From NCBI GenBank assembly GCA_029565675.1, contig JAKQNP010000009.1, positions 1 through 64,000 on the forward strand: a stretch of 64,000 nucleotides of DNA. The letters run 5' to 3'. Of this stretch, positions 38,690 through 47,863 are shown one piece after another. Under the pieces are notes generated by a model that worked only from the letters and a program-made list of their open reading frames with translations, was not told the DNA's origin and did no database searches. The DNA is from a bacterium. GTDB lineage: Bacteria; Zhuqueibacterota; Zhuqueibacteria; Residuimicrobiales; Oceaniaggregativiventaceae. Made by a program: the position numbers and the translations under genes. The first letter of the stretch is position 1, and each line of letters starts with the position of its first letter.

Positions 38690-39415
38690 ATGCCGCATCT
38701 GGAACAATATTACGCCGCACCCGAATCGATCAACGGCGATCGAATTGCCCTGCTGGACGAGGAATTCATCCATGCCGTACGGGTGCGCCGCAAAACGATC
38801 GGCGATCGCCTGGTGGTGGTCGATGGTCAGGGATGCCGTTACAGCGGCCCGATTGTCGTGCTGCAAAAACACCAGCTGCAGATCGAGATCGAAACCATCG
38901 CCAGAGAAATCAATGAGCCCGATCTGTATTTGACTCTGGCACACGTCTGGCCGAAAGGACAGCAGATCGACTGGGTGATCGAAAAAGGCACTGAAATCGG
39001 CATTCGACGTTTTTTGCCGGTCATGAGCGAGCGCTCGATCATCGATCCGGCCGCCCGGTTGCAGCGGTTGCAGAAAAAGGCAATCGCCGCTATGAAACAA
39101 TGCGGCCGGTGCCGGTTGCCGCTGATCGATTCGCCGATTGATTTTGCCGAGTGTATCGATCGTCCCGATGGCACACCCTGGATCGCCCACGATGTCGATC
39201 AGCCGATGATCTCGACTTCGGTCTTGGAAGAGATGCGACAGAACAGGCGCGCCACCGTGCTGGTCGGCCCCGAAGGCGGATTCAGCGATGACGAATTGCA
39301 CAGGGCTCTGCAGGCAGGATGGAATCCGCTGCGCCTGGGCGACCGCCGGCTGCGCAGCGAAACCGCGGCTCTGGTGGCGGCGGTCAAAATATTTGCCGCC
39401 ATCGGCGAGATCTGA
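38690..39415 (+). CDS. rsmE: 16S rRNA (uracil-1498-N3)-methyltransferase
   Basis: 241 aa. N-terminal PUA-like part (AVRVRRKTIGDRLVVVDGQG) and C-terminal SPOUT domain with the knot motifs LVGPEGGFSDDEL and LGDRRLRSETAAL, the RsmE signature. It methylates U1498 of 16S rRNA using SAM. ATG 38690 starts two bases after the preceding stop. The upstream TTG at 38684 is possible but less likely. Confidence 0.95.
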   Translation: MPHLEQYYAAPESINGDRIALLDEEFIHAVRVRRKTIGDRLVVVDGQGCRYSGPIVVLQKHQLQIEIETIAREINEPDLYLTLAHVWPKGQQIDWVIEKGTEIGIRRFLPVMSERSIIDPAARLQRLQKKAIAAMKQCGRCRLPLIDSPIDFAECIDRPDGTPWIAHDVDQPMISTSVLEEMRQNRRATVLVGPEGGFSDDELHRALQAGWNPLRLGDRRLRSETAALVAAVKIFAAIGEI

Positions 39416-39438
39416 TTGACATGCCTTGAGGAAATACC

Positions 39439-39780
39439 ATGACCTGTATCTTTTGCCGGATCGTAAACAAGGAAATCCAGGCTGACATCGTGTATGAAGA
39501 CGATTGGGTGATCGCTTTTGCCGATATTCATCCTCAGGCTGCGACCCATCTCCTGATCGTGCCCCGCAAACACATCTCCACCATCAATCAGCTGCAGGAA
39601 CAGGATGCCGAACTCGCCGGCCGCATGATCCTGGCAGCCAAAAAATTGGCCCACGAACGAAAACTTTCTGAAAACGGCTATCGCCTGGTGATGAATTGCA
39701 ATGCCGACGGCGGCCAAACGGTCTTTCACCTGCATTTGCATTTGCTGGGCGGCAGACGGTTCGGCTGGCCGCCGGGATAA
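39439..39780 (+). CDS. HIT-family nucleotide hydrolase (HINT-like)
   Basis: 113 aa. The histidine triad is HLHLHLLGG at the C-terminus, and the N-terminus CIFCRIVNKEIQADIVYED is typical of bacterial HINT proteins, including a CxxC pair. They hydrolyse nucleotide phosphoramidates such as AMP-lysine. AGGAAATACC precedes the ATG. Confidence 0.95.
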   Translation: MTCIFCRIVNKEIQADIVYEDDWVIAFADIHPQAATHLLIVPRKHISTINQLQEQDAELAGRMILAAKKLAHERKLSENGYRLVMNCNADGGQTVFHLHLHLLGGRRFGWPPG

Positions 39781-39844
39781 CCGCTCAGTTTGATGAGTTA
39801 ACTCTCATAAAAACAGTTTATCATTGCTAAAAAATCACTTGATT

Positions 39845-39874
39845 TTGATGAAAATTAGCTTTACTTTTTATAGC
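39845..39874 (+). promoter_or_regulatory. Possible promoter of rpsU
   Basis: TTGATG (39845-39850) and TATAGC (39869-39874), 18 bases apart, in an AT-rich gap. A strong AGGAGGG at about 39898 precedes the S21 start. Only moderately close to consensus. Confidence 0.4.
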
Positions 39875-39914
39875 TAAGTACAAAAAAACGTTGAGAGAGG
39901 AGGGTTGATCTTTC

Positions 39915-40112
39915 ATGCCGGGTGTTCGTGTCCGTGACAATGAAGCGTTCGAAAAAGCGCTCAAGCGGTTCATGAAGGCTTGCGAAAAGGCTGGCTTGAT
40001 GTCTGACATCAAGAAGCACCAGCACTTTGAAAAGCCAAGCGAGCGCAAAAAGAGAAAATTGGCAGCAGCACGGCGCAAAATGCGCAAGCTGCAAATGATG
40101 GAAAATCGTTAA
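39915..40112 (+). CDS. rpsU: 30S ribosomal protein S21
   Basis: 65 aa, basic: [19 protein letters not shown] at the start and [17 protein letters not shown] in the middle are the S21 pattern. S21 sits near the anti-Shine-Dalgarno end of 16S rRNA. It is followed closely by the YqeY-like gene, a usual pairing. Confidence 0.96.
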   Translation: MPGVRVRDNEAFEKALKRFMKACEKAGLMSDIKKHQHFEKPSERKKRKLAAARRKMRKLQMMENR

Positions 40113-40143
40113 CCGGGCAATCCCTTAAACGGTTAGATTTCGT

Positions 40144-40587
40144 ATGACCATCTTTGATCAGCTCACAGAAGACATGAAGCGCGCTCTCAAAGCCGGAGAA
40201 AAAGAACGGCTTTCAACCATACGATTGTTGCGCGGTCAGCTGAAAAACAGTGCTATCGATAAACAAGCCGATTTAACCGAAGCCGAGGAAATCGCTGTTC
40301 TCAACAGCGCCGCCAAAAAACGGCGCGAGTCGATCGAAGCCTTCGGCCATGCCGGTCGGCAAGACCTTGTCGACAAGGAAACCGCTGAACTCGCGGTCAT
40401 CCTTTCTTATCTGCCCCAGCCTCTTTCTGATCGCGAGGTGGAAGCGATTGTCGATGAAGTGATTGCACAAGTCGGAGCTCTATCGCCAAAAGAGATCGGC
40501 AAAGTGATGCCGCTGGTGATGGCGCGTGTGCAAGGCCGGGCTGACGGCAAAAAAGTCAACGAAATGGTTCGGTTAAAACTGAGTTGA
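40144..40587 (+). CDS. GatB/YqeY domain protein
   Basis: 147 aa. Start FDQLTEDMKRALKAGEKERLSTIRLLRG and end KVMPLVMARVQGRADGKKVNEMV match the YqeY family, which shares the tail domain of the amidotransferase GatB and is thought to bind tRNA. Its role is not well defined. It forms a unit with rpsU and ends at an intrinsic terminator. Confidence 0.93.
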   Translation: MTIFDQLTEDMKRALKAGEKERLSTIRLLRGQLKNSAIDKQADLTEAEEIAVLNSAAKKRRESIEAFGHAGRQDLVDKETAELAVILSYLPQPLSDREVEAIVDEVIAQVGALSPKEIGKVMPLVMARVQGRADGKKVNEMVRLKLS

Positions 40588-40611
40588 GATTCAGCGCCTG
40601 ATGAGACGCAT

Positions 40612-40651
40612 AAAAGTGAATAGAGGGCAAATTTCCTTTATTCACTTTTTT
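40612..40651 (+). terminator. Intrinsic terminator after the rpsU-yqeY unit
   Basis: AAAAGTGAATA (40612-40622) pairs perfectly with TATTCACTTTT (40639-40649); the T-run continues to 40651. The loop is 16 bases. Because the arms begin with A-run and end with T-run it could work on both strands. Confidence 0.8.
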
Positions 40652-40722
40652 CGTTTCCAGACCTTGGAGCGGCTACCCGAAAATACAAAGCGTGTTTCGT
40701 ACACAAAGAGGCGGCGCTACCC

Positions 40723-41289
40723 ATGAATGAAATCGATATAGCAATTCTCCTCGGTATAACGATTTTTGTCTATCGCGGTGCCAGGCACGGTATGGCCCAG
40801 GAATTGTTGGGGATAACCGGTTGGGTTCTGGCCCTGTTGATCGCGATGCGCATGGCCGCTCGCGTGGCCGGCTGGATTGTGCACCGCGTTCCGGAGCTGC
40901 CCGGACAGATCGCCATGATGATCAGCTTTCTGCTCCTGCTCTTTGCTTCACGCATCTTTTTCCAGATTTTTATCCAATTTTTTCAACATCTGTTCAGCAA
41001 AGAAATGCACACCAAAGTCAACCGTTTGGTCGGTGCGCTATTGGGATTTATCAAAGGCGCATTTTTTATCAGTGTGTTGGTCTTGGTGCTGCAAACCCTT
41101 CCTGTCAGCACACGAATTGAATCCCTCAGAAAGAGCTCTGCACTATCTGGCCATATGAGCAAATTCGCTCGCCTGTTGGTCGATGTGGCGATCCGTTTTG
41201 CGCCGCAGATCGAAGAGCCCCTGCAACAAGGCGCCAAGCGCATCAATGAACTTAAAGAGGTGCCGAACGATTCCCAACCCGATCTGTAA
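40723..41289 (+). CDS. cvpA: CvpA family membrane protein
   Basis: 188 aa with four membrane helices. N-terminal IDIAILLGITIFVYRGARHGMAQELLGITGW matches CvpA, needed for colicin V production in E. coli and tied to envelope or cell-division functions elsewhere. The order cvpA-mutS2 is widespread, which supports the call. Confidence 0.88.
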   Translation: MNEIDIAILLGITIFVYRGARHGMAQELLGITGWVLALLIAMRMAARVAGWIVHRVPELPGQIAMMISFLLLLFASRIFFQIFIQFFQHLFSKEMHTKVNRLVGALLGFIKGAFFISVLVLVLQTLPVSTRIESLRKSSALSGHMSKFARLLVDVAIRFAPQIEEPLQQGAKRINELKEVPNDSQPDL

Positions 41290-41307
41290 ATTTCCTGTGA
41301 GCGCCCA

Positions 41308-43698
41308 GTGGAACATTCCTTTGAAATCCTCGAATTCAACAAAATTTGCCAAAAGCTAGCCGAACAGGCAGCCTCTCCTCTGGGTGCCGAAGCGGCTCTC
41401 AAGATCCAACCCTCACGCGATCGGCAGGTTGTCTGCCGCTGGCAGGCAGAAACCACCGAGATGCGCGCCATCCTGGAGTTCGATCAGCCGCTTCCCCTCG
41501 ATGGTCTGCTGGATGTTCGCTCGGAAGTGCAACGGTTGAAACTGCCTGGCAGTGTGCTCCTGATCGATGAGTTGGTTCGCCTGCGCTCGACCATGAACGT
41601 CGCAGGACAGCTGGAGAATTATTTTCGCCCTCGCCGGCAAAAAATATCCGCCCTGGCGGAAATTATCGACCCTCTTCGCGGTCTTGCGCAAATGCAAAAA
41701 GAGATCGATCGCTGCATCGATATCCAAAACGGCGAAATTCGCGACGATGCCAGTCCTGAGCTGAGCCGCATCCGCCGCCAATTGTTGCGCGTTCAGCGCC
41801 AGGCGCGTTCAAGCATCGAAAAACTGCTTCGCTCTTATGCCGCGCAAGGCATGCTGCAGGAACAGGTTGTGGCAGTGCGCAACGGCCGCCTGGTTTTGGT
41901 GGTCAAGGACGAATACAAACGGCGGATCGCTGGCCTGGTGCACGATCGCTCGTCAACCGGTTCAAGCGCTTTTATCGAACCGCTCGAAACGGTACAAGAC
42001 AACAACCAGCTGCGCGAACTCGAGGCTGAAGAACACAAAGAAATCGAACGCATCCTGGCCAGGCTCACCGACACCTGTCGCACATTCCTTGCCGACATTG
42101 TGACCAACCTCGACGCTTTGCAGGCATTCGATCTGGTCTTTGCCCGGGCGGGGTTGTCGCTGGCCATGAACGCACAAGCCCCGGAATTCACCGATGAAGT
42201 CGAATTGGTGCTGGTGCAAGCGCGCCATCCTTTGCTCATGATCCGCATGGGCGAGGCGCGTGTGGTGCCGCTGGATTTGACTTTGCAGGGCAAAGATCGC
42301 ATCTGTATTATCAGTGGGCCCAACGCCGGCGGCAAAACAGTGGCGCTCAAAACAGCAGGCCTGCTGGTGCTCATGGCACGCGCCGGTCTGCATGTCCCCG
42401 CTCTGCCGCACTCGAAAATCGGCTCTATCGAACGAGTCTTCGCCGCAATCGGCGATGAACAATCGCTGGACAACGATCTGTCCACTTTCTCGTCCCATCT
42501 CCGGCGTTTGCAGGAGATCGTCGAGCAGGCGAACGAAAAGAGCCTGGTTTTGGTCGATGAAATCGGTTCCGGAACCGATCCGGATGAAGGGTCTGCCCTG
42601 GCGATGGCGATTCTGGACCATTTGATCCGTCTTTCCTGTCTTTGTGTGGTGACCACCCATCAGAGCGCTCTGAAAGCCTATGGCTACGAAACGCCCGGCG
42701 TGATCAACGGCTCGATGGAATTCGATGTCAAAACTCTGCAACCCAGCTATCGATTCCGCATGGGCGTGCCCGGATCGAGCTATGCTTTTGAAATCGCCCA
42801 GCGCCTTGGTTTGGCCGATGAACTGGTCAACCAGGCCCGTCTGCGGGTTGGCAGTCAAAAAGACAAATTTGAAGGCTTGATCTTGCAGCTCGAAGCTGAA
42901 CTGCAGCGCGCCAAGGAGCTCAAACAGGAAGCATCGATCAAAGAGGTCGAATACCGTGGACTGAGCCAACTCTACCACGACAAGCTGCAGGAAATTCGCA
43001 AGGAAGAAAAACGGTTAAAAAAACAGGCTGTGCAGGAAGCCGAGTCGATCATCCAGGATGCCAATGCAGCGGTCGAGCGGGCTGTGCAGGAGATTCGCGA
43101 ACAATCAGCAAGCCGGGAAGCGATCCACTCGGCTCATACCCGCATCAAGGAACAACGCGACCGCATCGACGAACAGAGACACAAGATCCGCGATGCGGAA
43201 AAGAAAACGCCGCCTGTATCCGCCGAGATCGCGATCGGCGATTCGGTGCGCTGGGAAAAGCTCGACACCGTGGCAGTGGTTTTGACCCAACCGGACAAAC
43301 GCGGCCGCGTGCGGATACAGGCCGGAACAGCCAGCCTCATGGTGCCCTTTAACGAACTGGTGCGCGTATCCGGTAAAAAGGCGGCTCGCGGTGGCATGGT
43401 CAAAATCAACCTGCACGATCCCGATCAGTCGCCGCGCAATGAAGTGGACTTGAGGGGCTTGACCGCCGAAGAAGCCATTGAGCAGGTCGAGCGGTTTATC
43501 GATTCCGCCATCCTGGCCGGTTTTCACGAGATCCGCATTATTCACGGAAAAGGCGGCGGAAAATTGCGCAAAGAGATCGGCCTCTACCTGCGGGGCAATC
43601 CGCAGGTGATCGAATCGCGTCTGGGCAACTGGAATGAAGGCGATTCCGGCGTGACGGTCGTGACTTTGGTTAAGGATCAAGAACAAAGGCAAAACTAG
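41308..43698 (+). CDS. mutS2: Endonuclease MutS2 with Smr domain
   Basis: 796 aa. GTG start. Walker A GPNAGGKTVALKT near residue 336, Walker B LVLVDEIGSGTDPDEGSA, then a long coiled coil (about 500-650). The C-terminal Smr nuclease domain (about 711-796) has EVDLRGLTAEEA and IIHGKGGGKLRKEI. MutS2 lacks the mismatch-binding domain; it suppresses homologous recombination and rescues collided ribosomes in other bacteria. All motifs look intact. Confidence 0.97.
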   Translation: MEHSFEILEFNKICQKLAEQAASPLGAEAALKIQPSRDRQVVCRWQAETTEMRAILEFDQPLPLDGLLDVRSEVQRLKLPGSVLLIDELVRLRSTMNVAGQLENYFRPRRQKISALAEIIDPLRGLAQMQKEIDRCIDIQNGEIRDDASPELSRIRRQLLRVQRQARSSIEKLLRSYAAQGMLQEQVVAVRNGRLVLVVKDEYKRRIAGLVHDRSSTGSSAFIEPLETVQDNNQLRELEAEEHKEIERILARLTDTCRTFLADIVTNLDALQAFDLVFARAGLSLAMNAQAPEFTDEVELVLVQARHPLLMIRMGEARVVPLDLTLQGKDRICIISGPNAGGKTVALKTAGLLVLMARAGLHVPALPHSKIGSIERVFAAIGDEQSLDNDLSTFSSHLRRLQEIVEQANEKSLVLVDEIGSGTDPDEGSALAMAILDHLIRLSCLCVVTTHQSALKAYGYETPGVINGSMEFDVKTLQPSYRFRMGVPGSSYAFEIAQRLGLADELVNQARLRVGSQKDKFEGLILQLEAELQRAKELKQEASIKEVEYRGLSQLYHDKLQEIRKEEKRLKKQAVQEAESIIQDANAAVERAVQEIREQSASREAIHSAHTRIKEQRDRIDEQRHKIRDAEKKTPPVSAEIAIGDSVRWEKLDTVAVVLTQPDKRGRVRIQAGTASLMVPFNELVRVSGKKAARGGMVKINLHDPDQSPRNEVDLRGLTAEEAIEQVERFIDSAILAGFHEIRIIHGKGGGKLRKEIGLYLRGNPQVIESRLGNWNEGDSGVTVVTLVKDQEQRQN

Positions 43699-44493
43699 AT
43701 GAGCATGCGAAATTTGGCGATCGATGCCGCGCAGGCAGCCGGTCGGGTGTTGATGGAAAACTATGGCCGATTGCAGCAATCGCAAATCGACAACAAAAAG
43801 CCCTTCGATTTTGTCACTTTTGTCGATCAGACCGCCGAAGCGGAGATCATCCGTGTCATCAGCAGTCGTTTTCCGGATCACAAATTTTACGCCGAAGAAG
43901 GGGCCAAACAGGAGAGCGGCGGCCATCGCTGGATCATCGATCCCCTCGACGGCACCACCAACTATATCCACTCGGTGCCGGTCTTTGCCGTGTCGATCGC
44001 TCTGGAAATCGACGGTGATATCGTCCTCGGCGTGATCCTCGATCCCAACCGCAATGAGCTGTTTATCGCGGAAAAGGGAATGGGCAGCTTGTTGAACGGC
44101 AAACCGATCCATGTTTCCGAGGTGGCCGGTCCTGCACGCGCGTTGTTGGGCACCGGATTCCCGTTCCGCGCCAAACAGCACCTCGATCTCTATCAGCAAT
44201 CGTTCAACCGCCTGTTTGTGCAGATGTCGGGCATCCGGCGGCTCGGTGCAGTGGCGCTCGATTTTTGCAACGTCGCTTGTGGTCGTTTCGACGGCTTTTG
44301 GGAGATCGGTCTGGCGCCATGGGATGTCGCTGCCGGATATCTGCTGATCCGCGAGGCCGGGGGAATGATCAGCGATTTTGCCGGCGGCGATCGTCCGGTA
44401 TGGACCGGCAATGTGGTCGCCGGCAATCCGCACATCTTCCCGCCCATCCTGCAGGTCGTGCAAGAGGTCTTTGCCGGGCGGATAGACGAATGA
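43699..44493 (+). CDS. Inositol monophosphatase family protein
   Basis: 264 aa. Metal-binding motifs EEGAKQES, IIDPLDGTTNYIHSVP and APWDVAAGYLLIREAGG are all present. Bacterial relatives dephosphorylate inositol-1-phosphate or 3'-phosphoadenosine phosphate, or act as SuhB in rRNA transcription. The start abuts the mutS2 stop. Which substrate applies cannot be told. Confidence 0.93.
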   Translation: MSMRNLAIDAAQAAGRVLMENYGRLQQSQIDNKKPFDFVTFVDQTAEAEIIRVISSRFPDHKFYAEEGAKQESGGHRWIIDPLDGTTNYIHSVPVFAVSIALEIDGDIVLGVILDPNRNELFIAEKGMGSLLNGKPIHVSEVAGPARALLGTGFPFRAKQHLDLYQQSFNRLFVQMSGIRRLGAVALDFCNVACGRFDGFWEIGLAPWDVAAGYLLIREAGGMISDFAGGDRPVWTGNVVAGNPHIFPPILQVVQEVFAGRIDE

Positions 44494-44930
44494 GCACCCA
44501 GCGATTGCTGCGCATCGCCGTCCTGCTCCTGGCCCTGGTCGGCTTGTCCGTGTATGGAAAGATGACTTTCCCTTATGTGACTTTACAGGATTGCCTGCGC
44601 GATCCGCAGCGCTTCGACAGCACAAAAGTTGCCGTTGCCACCGAAACCGTGGTGCATGGATTCATCGACGGCGGATTCACCATTCAGCAGATGGGCCGCA
44701 TCGTGCCGGTGATCGGCGACACCACCGGAATACAAGTGGGTGAATTTATCCACCTGACCGCGATCTTTCGCCAGCCGGGAGTGCTGGAACTGCAGAAGGC
44801 GTATGTCGCCAAATATCGCCGGCTCAAGATCGCGGTGTCGCTTTTTTCAGCTGTTGCGGTGCTGGTTCTCTTTTTCAGCCGTTTTGCGCTGCGCCGGGGG
44901 CAATTCGTGCAAAGAAGACGCCATGCCTGA
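44490..44930 (+). CDS. Small membrane protein, possible OB-fold domain
   Basis: 146 aa. A membrane helix at about 7-25 and another at about 118-135 flank a soluble part (VTLQDCLRDPQRFDSTKVAVATETVV) whose beta-rich pattern suggests an OB-like fold. I recognise no family. ATG 44490 overlaps the phosphatase stop and the next start lies inside its end, so the three are coupled. The frame is open upstream to 44265 but that part runs through the phosphatase. Confidence 0.65.
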   Translation: MSTQRLLRIAVLLLALVGLSVYGKMTFPYVTLQDCLRDPQRFDSTKVAVATETVVHGFIDGGFTIQQMGRIVPVIGDTTGIQVGEFIHLTAIFRQPGVLELQKAYVAKYRRLKIAVSLFSAVAVLVLFFSRFALRRGQFVQRRRHA

Positions 44931-45432
44931 TCTGGTCACCCATGCCTTTGCCGCCTATCTTATCATCCGCTGGTGGCAAAATCCCGCTCATCGCGCTGTT
45001 TTCTATCTGGGCACGTTCTTGCCGGATCTGCTGTCCAGGCCGATCTATATCCTCTTCCCGCAATTGAACCTCTACACCGTTGCCCTGCATACTCCCATTA
45101 CCGCCCTGATCGCCTGTCTGTTGCTGGCCGAATTTTTCGCCGCCGAACGCGGCAAAATCCGCTGGTTGCTCTGTGGCGGTGCGGCCTTGCATTATTTTCT
45201 CGATTTGATGCAAAGGCATCTGGATAACGGCTATTTCTGGGGATTTCCCTTGACCTGGAAATCCGGCGAACTCGGCTGGTTCTGGCCGGAAACACCGCTT
45301 CGTTTGATCTGGTTGTGGCTGTTGGGAATGGCAATGATCGAGGTGATAATCGCGCTGCGCCGCCGACAGGGTCGAGTTCGGCGCGAGCCGGCGCCGCAAC
45401 AGGGGGACTCTTCGCCGGCCGATCGCGGTTAA
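44923..45432 (+). CDS. DUF457/YdjM-like membrane-bound metal-dependent hydrolase
   Basis: 169 aa with four hydrophobic segments. DLVTHAFAAYLI, LGTFLPDLLSRP, HTPITALIACL and HYFLDLMQRH carry the His/Asp pattern of the YdjM family of putative zinc hydrolases. The C-terminus is basic. Its end overlaps the convergent TPR gene by four bases. Confidence 0.72.
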   Translation: MPDLVTHAFAAYLIIRWWQNPAHRAVFYLGTFLPDLLSRPIYILFPQLNLYTVALHTPITALIACLLLAEFFAAERGKIRWLLCGGAALHYFLDLMQRHLDNGYFWGFPLTWKSGELGWFWPETPLRLIWLWLLGMAMIEVIIALRRRQGRVRREPAPQQGDSSPADRG

Positions 45433-46475
45433 GGAGCAGGGCCGGGCGAAACCGCCATTTCTTGCCGCAATTGCTGCAGCAATTTATCCGCTTTCCTGAA
45501 CATCTGTTCGGCGCGGTCCGCCACTTCGGGATCGGGCTCGAGCGCCAACAGCTGCTCACAAGCGCTGATCGCTTGCGGGATCATTTCCAATTCCGCACAG
45601 CTGTTGGCTATTTTCCATTGCACGACGATTTCGTTGTAGCGGTTGTTGATCGGTTCCTGACGAATGGAGTTCAGCAGTCTGACAAAGTAGAGGAGGCTGG
45701 AGCGATGGTCGCCGGCGCGAAAATGCGCTTCAGCCAATGGCCAGAGGAAAAAGCGGCTCTGCGGAAATAGGGCCAGACCCTGTTCGGCGGCTTCGACGGC
45801 CTCGGCATACCGCTCTTCTTCGATATAGATCCAGGCAAGGTTCGAAAGCGCAAAATGCCGGGTCAGAAGCGAACACCGGCCCTTCTCTTTGAGCATCTCG
45901 ATGCCTTTTTCGCGTTCATCCGCAAAAAAAGGCAACCAGTTGAACATGCGGGTCAGACGGCTACGCCAATAGAGATAACTGCCGATGCCGACCAGTGGAT
46001 CGCAAAAAGTCGAATCACGGCTGGTGGTGTTTTTCAAATGGCGGATCGAGGTAAGGCCGAGTTTGATCGCGGCGAGAGGTTTTTTGTCGCGAGCGAGCTG
46101 GTAGCTTTTATAGGAGAGCGCGGCGCCGAGAAAAAAATCGGCCGGGATTTCATCGTCGGGATCAGGCGGTGAATTTTCCGCCAGGTCGATGGCGCGGTCG
46201 ATCCAATGGTAAAATTGTTCTTCCCACCTCTTGGTTTCGAAATCGAGCATCATCGATTGATAGACCGCGGCCAGGAAAAACGGCGGCGCCGGATGATCGG
46301 GGTAGCGCTCATGCAAATCGGCAAAGAGGTCCAGCGCCGCCTGATACTCCTGCTGCAGACTGCATTCTATGCCGGTGCGCATTTCGTCAAGGGTTGGTTG
46401 AGCGGTGAGCTGTGGGCCTGCGGCGAACAAGATGAACAAGAGGCCGAGTGCACAATCGCGACAGAGGTTTTTCAT
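45429..46475 (-). CDS. Secreted or lipid-anchored TPR protein
   Basis: 348 aa. Signal peptide MKNLCRDCALGLLFILFAAG, then tetratricopeptide-like helical pairs throughout (QEYQAALDLFADLHERYPDHP, EERYAEAVEAAEQGLALFP, QAISACEQLLALEPDPEV). Probably a periplasmic scaffold. The frame is open to 46538, but the start at 46475 gives the signal peptide. It is preceded by a terminator, so it has its own promoter or is poorly transcribed. Confidence 0.78.
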   Translation of the reverse strand: MKNLCRDCALGLLFILFAAGPQLTAQPTLDEMRTGIECSLQQEYQAALDLFADLHERYPDHPAPPFFLAAVYQSMMLDFETKRWEEQFYHWIDRAIDLAENSPPDPDDEIPADFFLGAALSYKSYQLARDKKPLAAIKLGLTSIRHLKNTTSRDSTFCDPLVGIGSYLYWRSRLTRMFNWLPFFADEREKGIEMLKEKGRCSLLTRHFALSNLAWIYIEEERYAEAVEAAEQGLALFPQSRFFLWPLAEAHFRAGDHRSSLLYFVRLLNSIRQEPINNRYNEIVVQWKIANSCAELEMIPQAISACEQLLALEPDPEVADRAEQMFRKADKLLQQLRQEMAVSPGPAP

Positions 46476-46497
46476 GCAGCCTATCCAGGATGACCAA

Positions 46498-46526
46498 CAA
46501 AAAAAGCCTGTCTCGCAGGACAGGCT
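46498..46526 (-). terminator. Intrinsic terminator of the M23 peptidase gene
   Basis: Eight-base arms AGCCTGTC and GACAGGCT around six bases, followed on the minus strand by a run of seven T. It lies about 140 bases after the peptidase stop. Confidence 0.85.
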
Positions 46527-46666
46527 CTGCATCAGCAAAGGATCCGGCGAACGAACGCCGGTTCCGGCAATTTTGTGGTTTGTCGTTGACCCGATCTCAA
46601 GTGCATTGTCTCGCCTCTTGGTGAACCTTCAACAAGGGTCGATCGCAAAGGCGCGACAATCGCTGT

Positions 46667-47590
46667 TCAGTCGAGTATATAGTGTTCCGGATTGACCGGT
46701 TTTCCCTCGACCAGCACTTCATAATGGACATGCGGTCCGGTGGAGCGTCCGGTGTCGCCGACATGCCCGATGATGGTATGCCGGGTAATTTTTTGGTTCT
46801 CTTTGACCAGAATGGCGTTCAAATGGGCATAACGGGTCTTGACGCCATAGCCGTGGTCGATTTCAACCAATTTGCCATAGCCATAGTTCGGCCGATATTT
46901 CTCAACCACCAGGGTGACGACACCGTCGGCAGATGAATGGATCGGTGTGCCGCGGGCCGCAGCGATATCCAGGCCGTGGTGCGGGCGCACTTTGTCCAGC
47001 AACGGATCCAGGCGATAGCCAAATCGATCCGTGTAACGGCCGTTGACGACCGGGCAAATGGACGGTGTGTGTTTGATTTGTTTCAGATCTTGTGAGTATT
47101 TATCGATAATTTCGTTGCGGCTTTCAGAAGCGATCTGGATGCGCTGTTCCAGATTGTCGAGCAAATTTTTGATATGCAGAGCCTCGGTGCGGGAATCTTC
47201 GGGGATGGCGGCGATGTTGCCATAAGCGGCCAAAGACTGACCACCTATTCCCAGTTTGCGCACATCGCTGTCGATTTGCGGCAAATCGACAAAAATGCGC
47301 AGATCATTGTCTTCTTTTTCCAGATTTTGAACTTGCGATTCCAATATCGAAACCCGCCTGGTCATATCATCCAGCAGGTTTGTCAATTGGGTGTTGGCCT
47401 TGGATAAATGACTGATTTGCCAATTGTGGAAAAAGTCAGTCGTCAAGCCAACCACAACAGAAACAAGGAAGATGAGGATCGTGAACACGGTGGAAGAAAT
47501 TAAAATAATTTTTTTCCAATTTAGGCTAATCTCTCTTACGTCTGATCCCCCAAATGAAAAATAGATAACCTTGATCTGTTTGTTTCGCAT
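46667..47590 (-). CDS. M23/LytM-type peptidase with membrane anchor and coiled coil
   Basis: 307 aa. A short cytoplasmic part, a transmembrane helix (about 28-50), a coiled coil (about 60-110) and the LytM domain. Zinc ligands are in HHGLDIA (H-x3-D) and HVHYEV (H-x-H). Such proteins cut peptide cross-links in peptidoglycan. The start at 47590 behind AAGGGA is chosen; the frame runs to 47719. Its promoter lies at 47705-47733 with a leader of about 110 bases. Confidence 0.9.
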   Translation of the reverse strand: MRNKQIKVIYFSFGGSDVREISLNWKKIILISSTVFTILIFLVSVVVGLTTDFFHNWQISHLSKANTQLTNLLDDMTRRVSILESQVQNLEKEDNDLRIFVDLPQIDSDVRKLGIGGQSLAAYGNIAAIPEDSRTEALHIKNLLDNLEQRIQIASESRNEIIDKYSQDLKQIKHTPSICPVVNGRYTDRFGYRLDPLLDKVRPHHGLDIAAARGTPIHSSADGVVTLVVEKYRPNYGYGKLVEIDHGYGVKTRYAHLNAILVKENQKITRHTIIGHVGDTGRSTGPHVHYEVLVEGKPVNPEHYILD

Positions 47591-47704
47591 TTCCCTTTCC
47601 TTCTCGGCTGACGAGACACTAATGAAGTTGTTTGGCAGTGGCTGCAGGGTGCCAAGTGCTTTTCTCAAATCCCGTAAGACAATCCCAAAAAAAGGGTTCC
47701 TTCC

Positions 47705-47733
47705 AATATAGTAAACCAACTCAGATTTGTCAA
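47705..47733 (-). promoter_or_regulatory. Strong sigma-70-type promoter of the M23 gene
   Basis: On the minus strand TTGACA (47733-47728) and TATATT (47710-47705) are 17 bases apart, with an AT-rich upstream stretch. Confidence 0.8.
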
Positions 47734-47863
47734 GAAAAAATCACAAATTGTAAAAAACGTGATCTGGATTACAGCCTTTATTTGTGGGTCTCGATCGGCC
47801 GAACTCGGTTGCTCACCAAGGCAACAAGCGTGTCGATCCGGTCGCTAAAAAATGCGGCGGGCA

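Noticed and set aside
43105-44625. 506-codon open frame on the minus strand
   Set aside because: It runs antisense to mutS2 and the inositol monophosphatase gene, both strongly supported; it is a by-product of GC-rich codon use.
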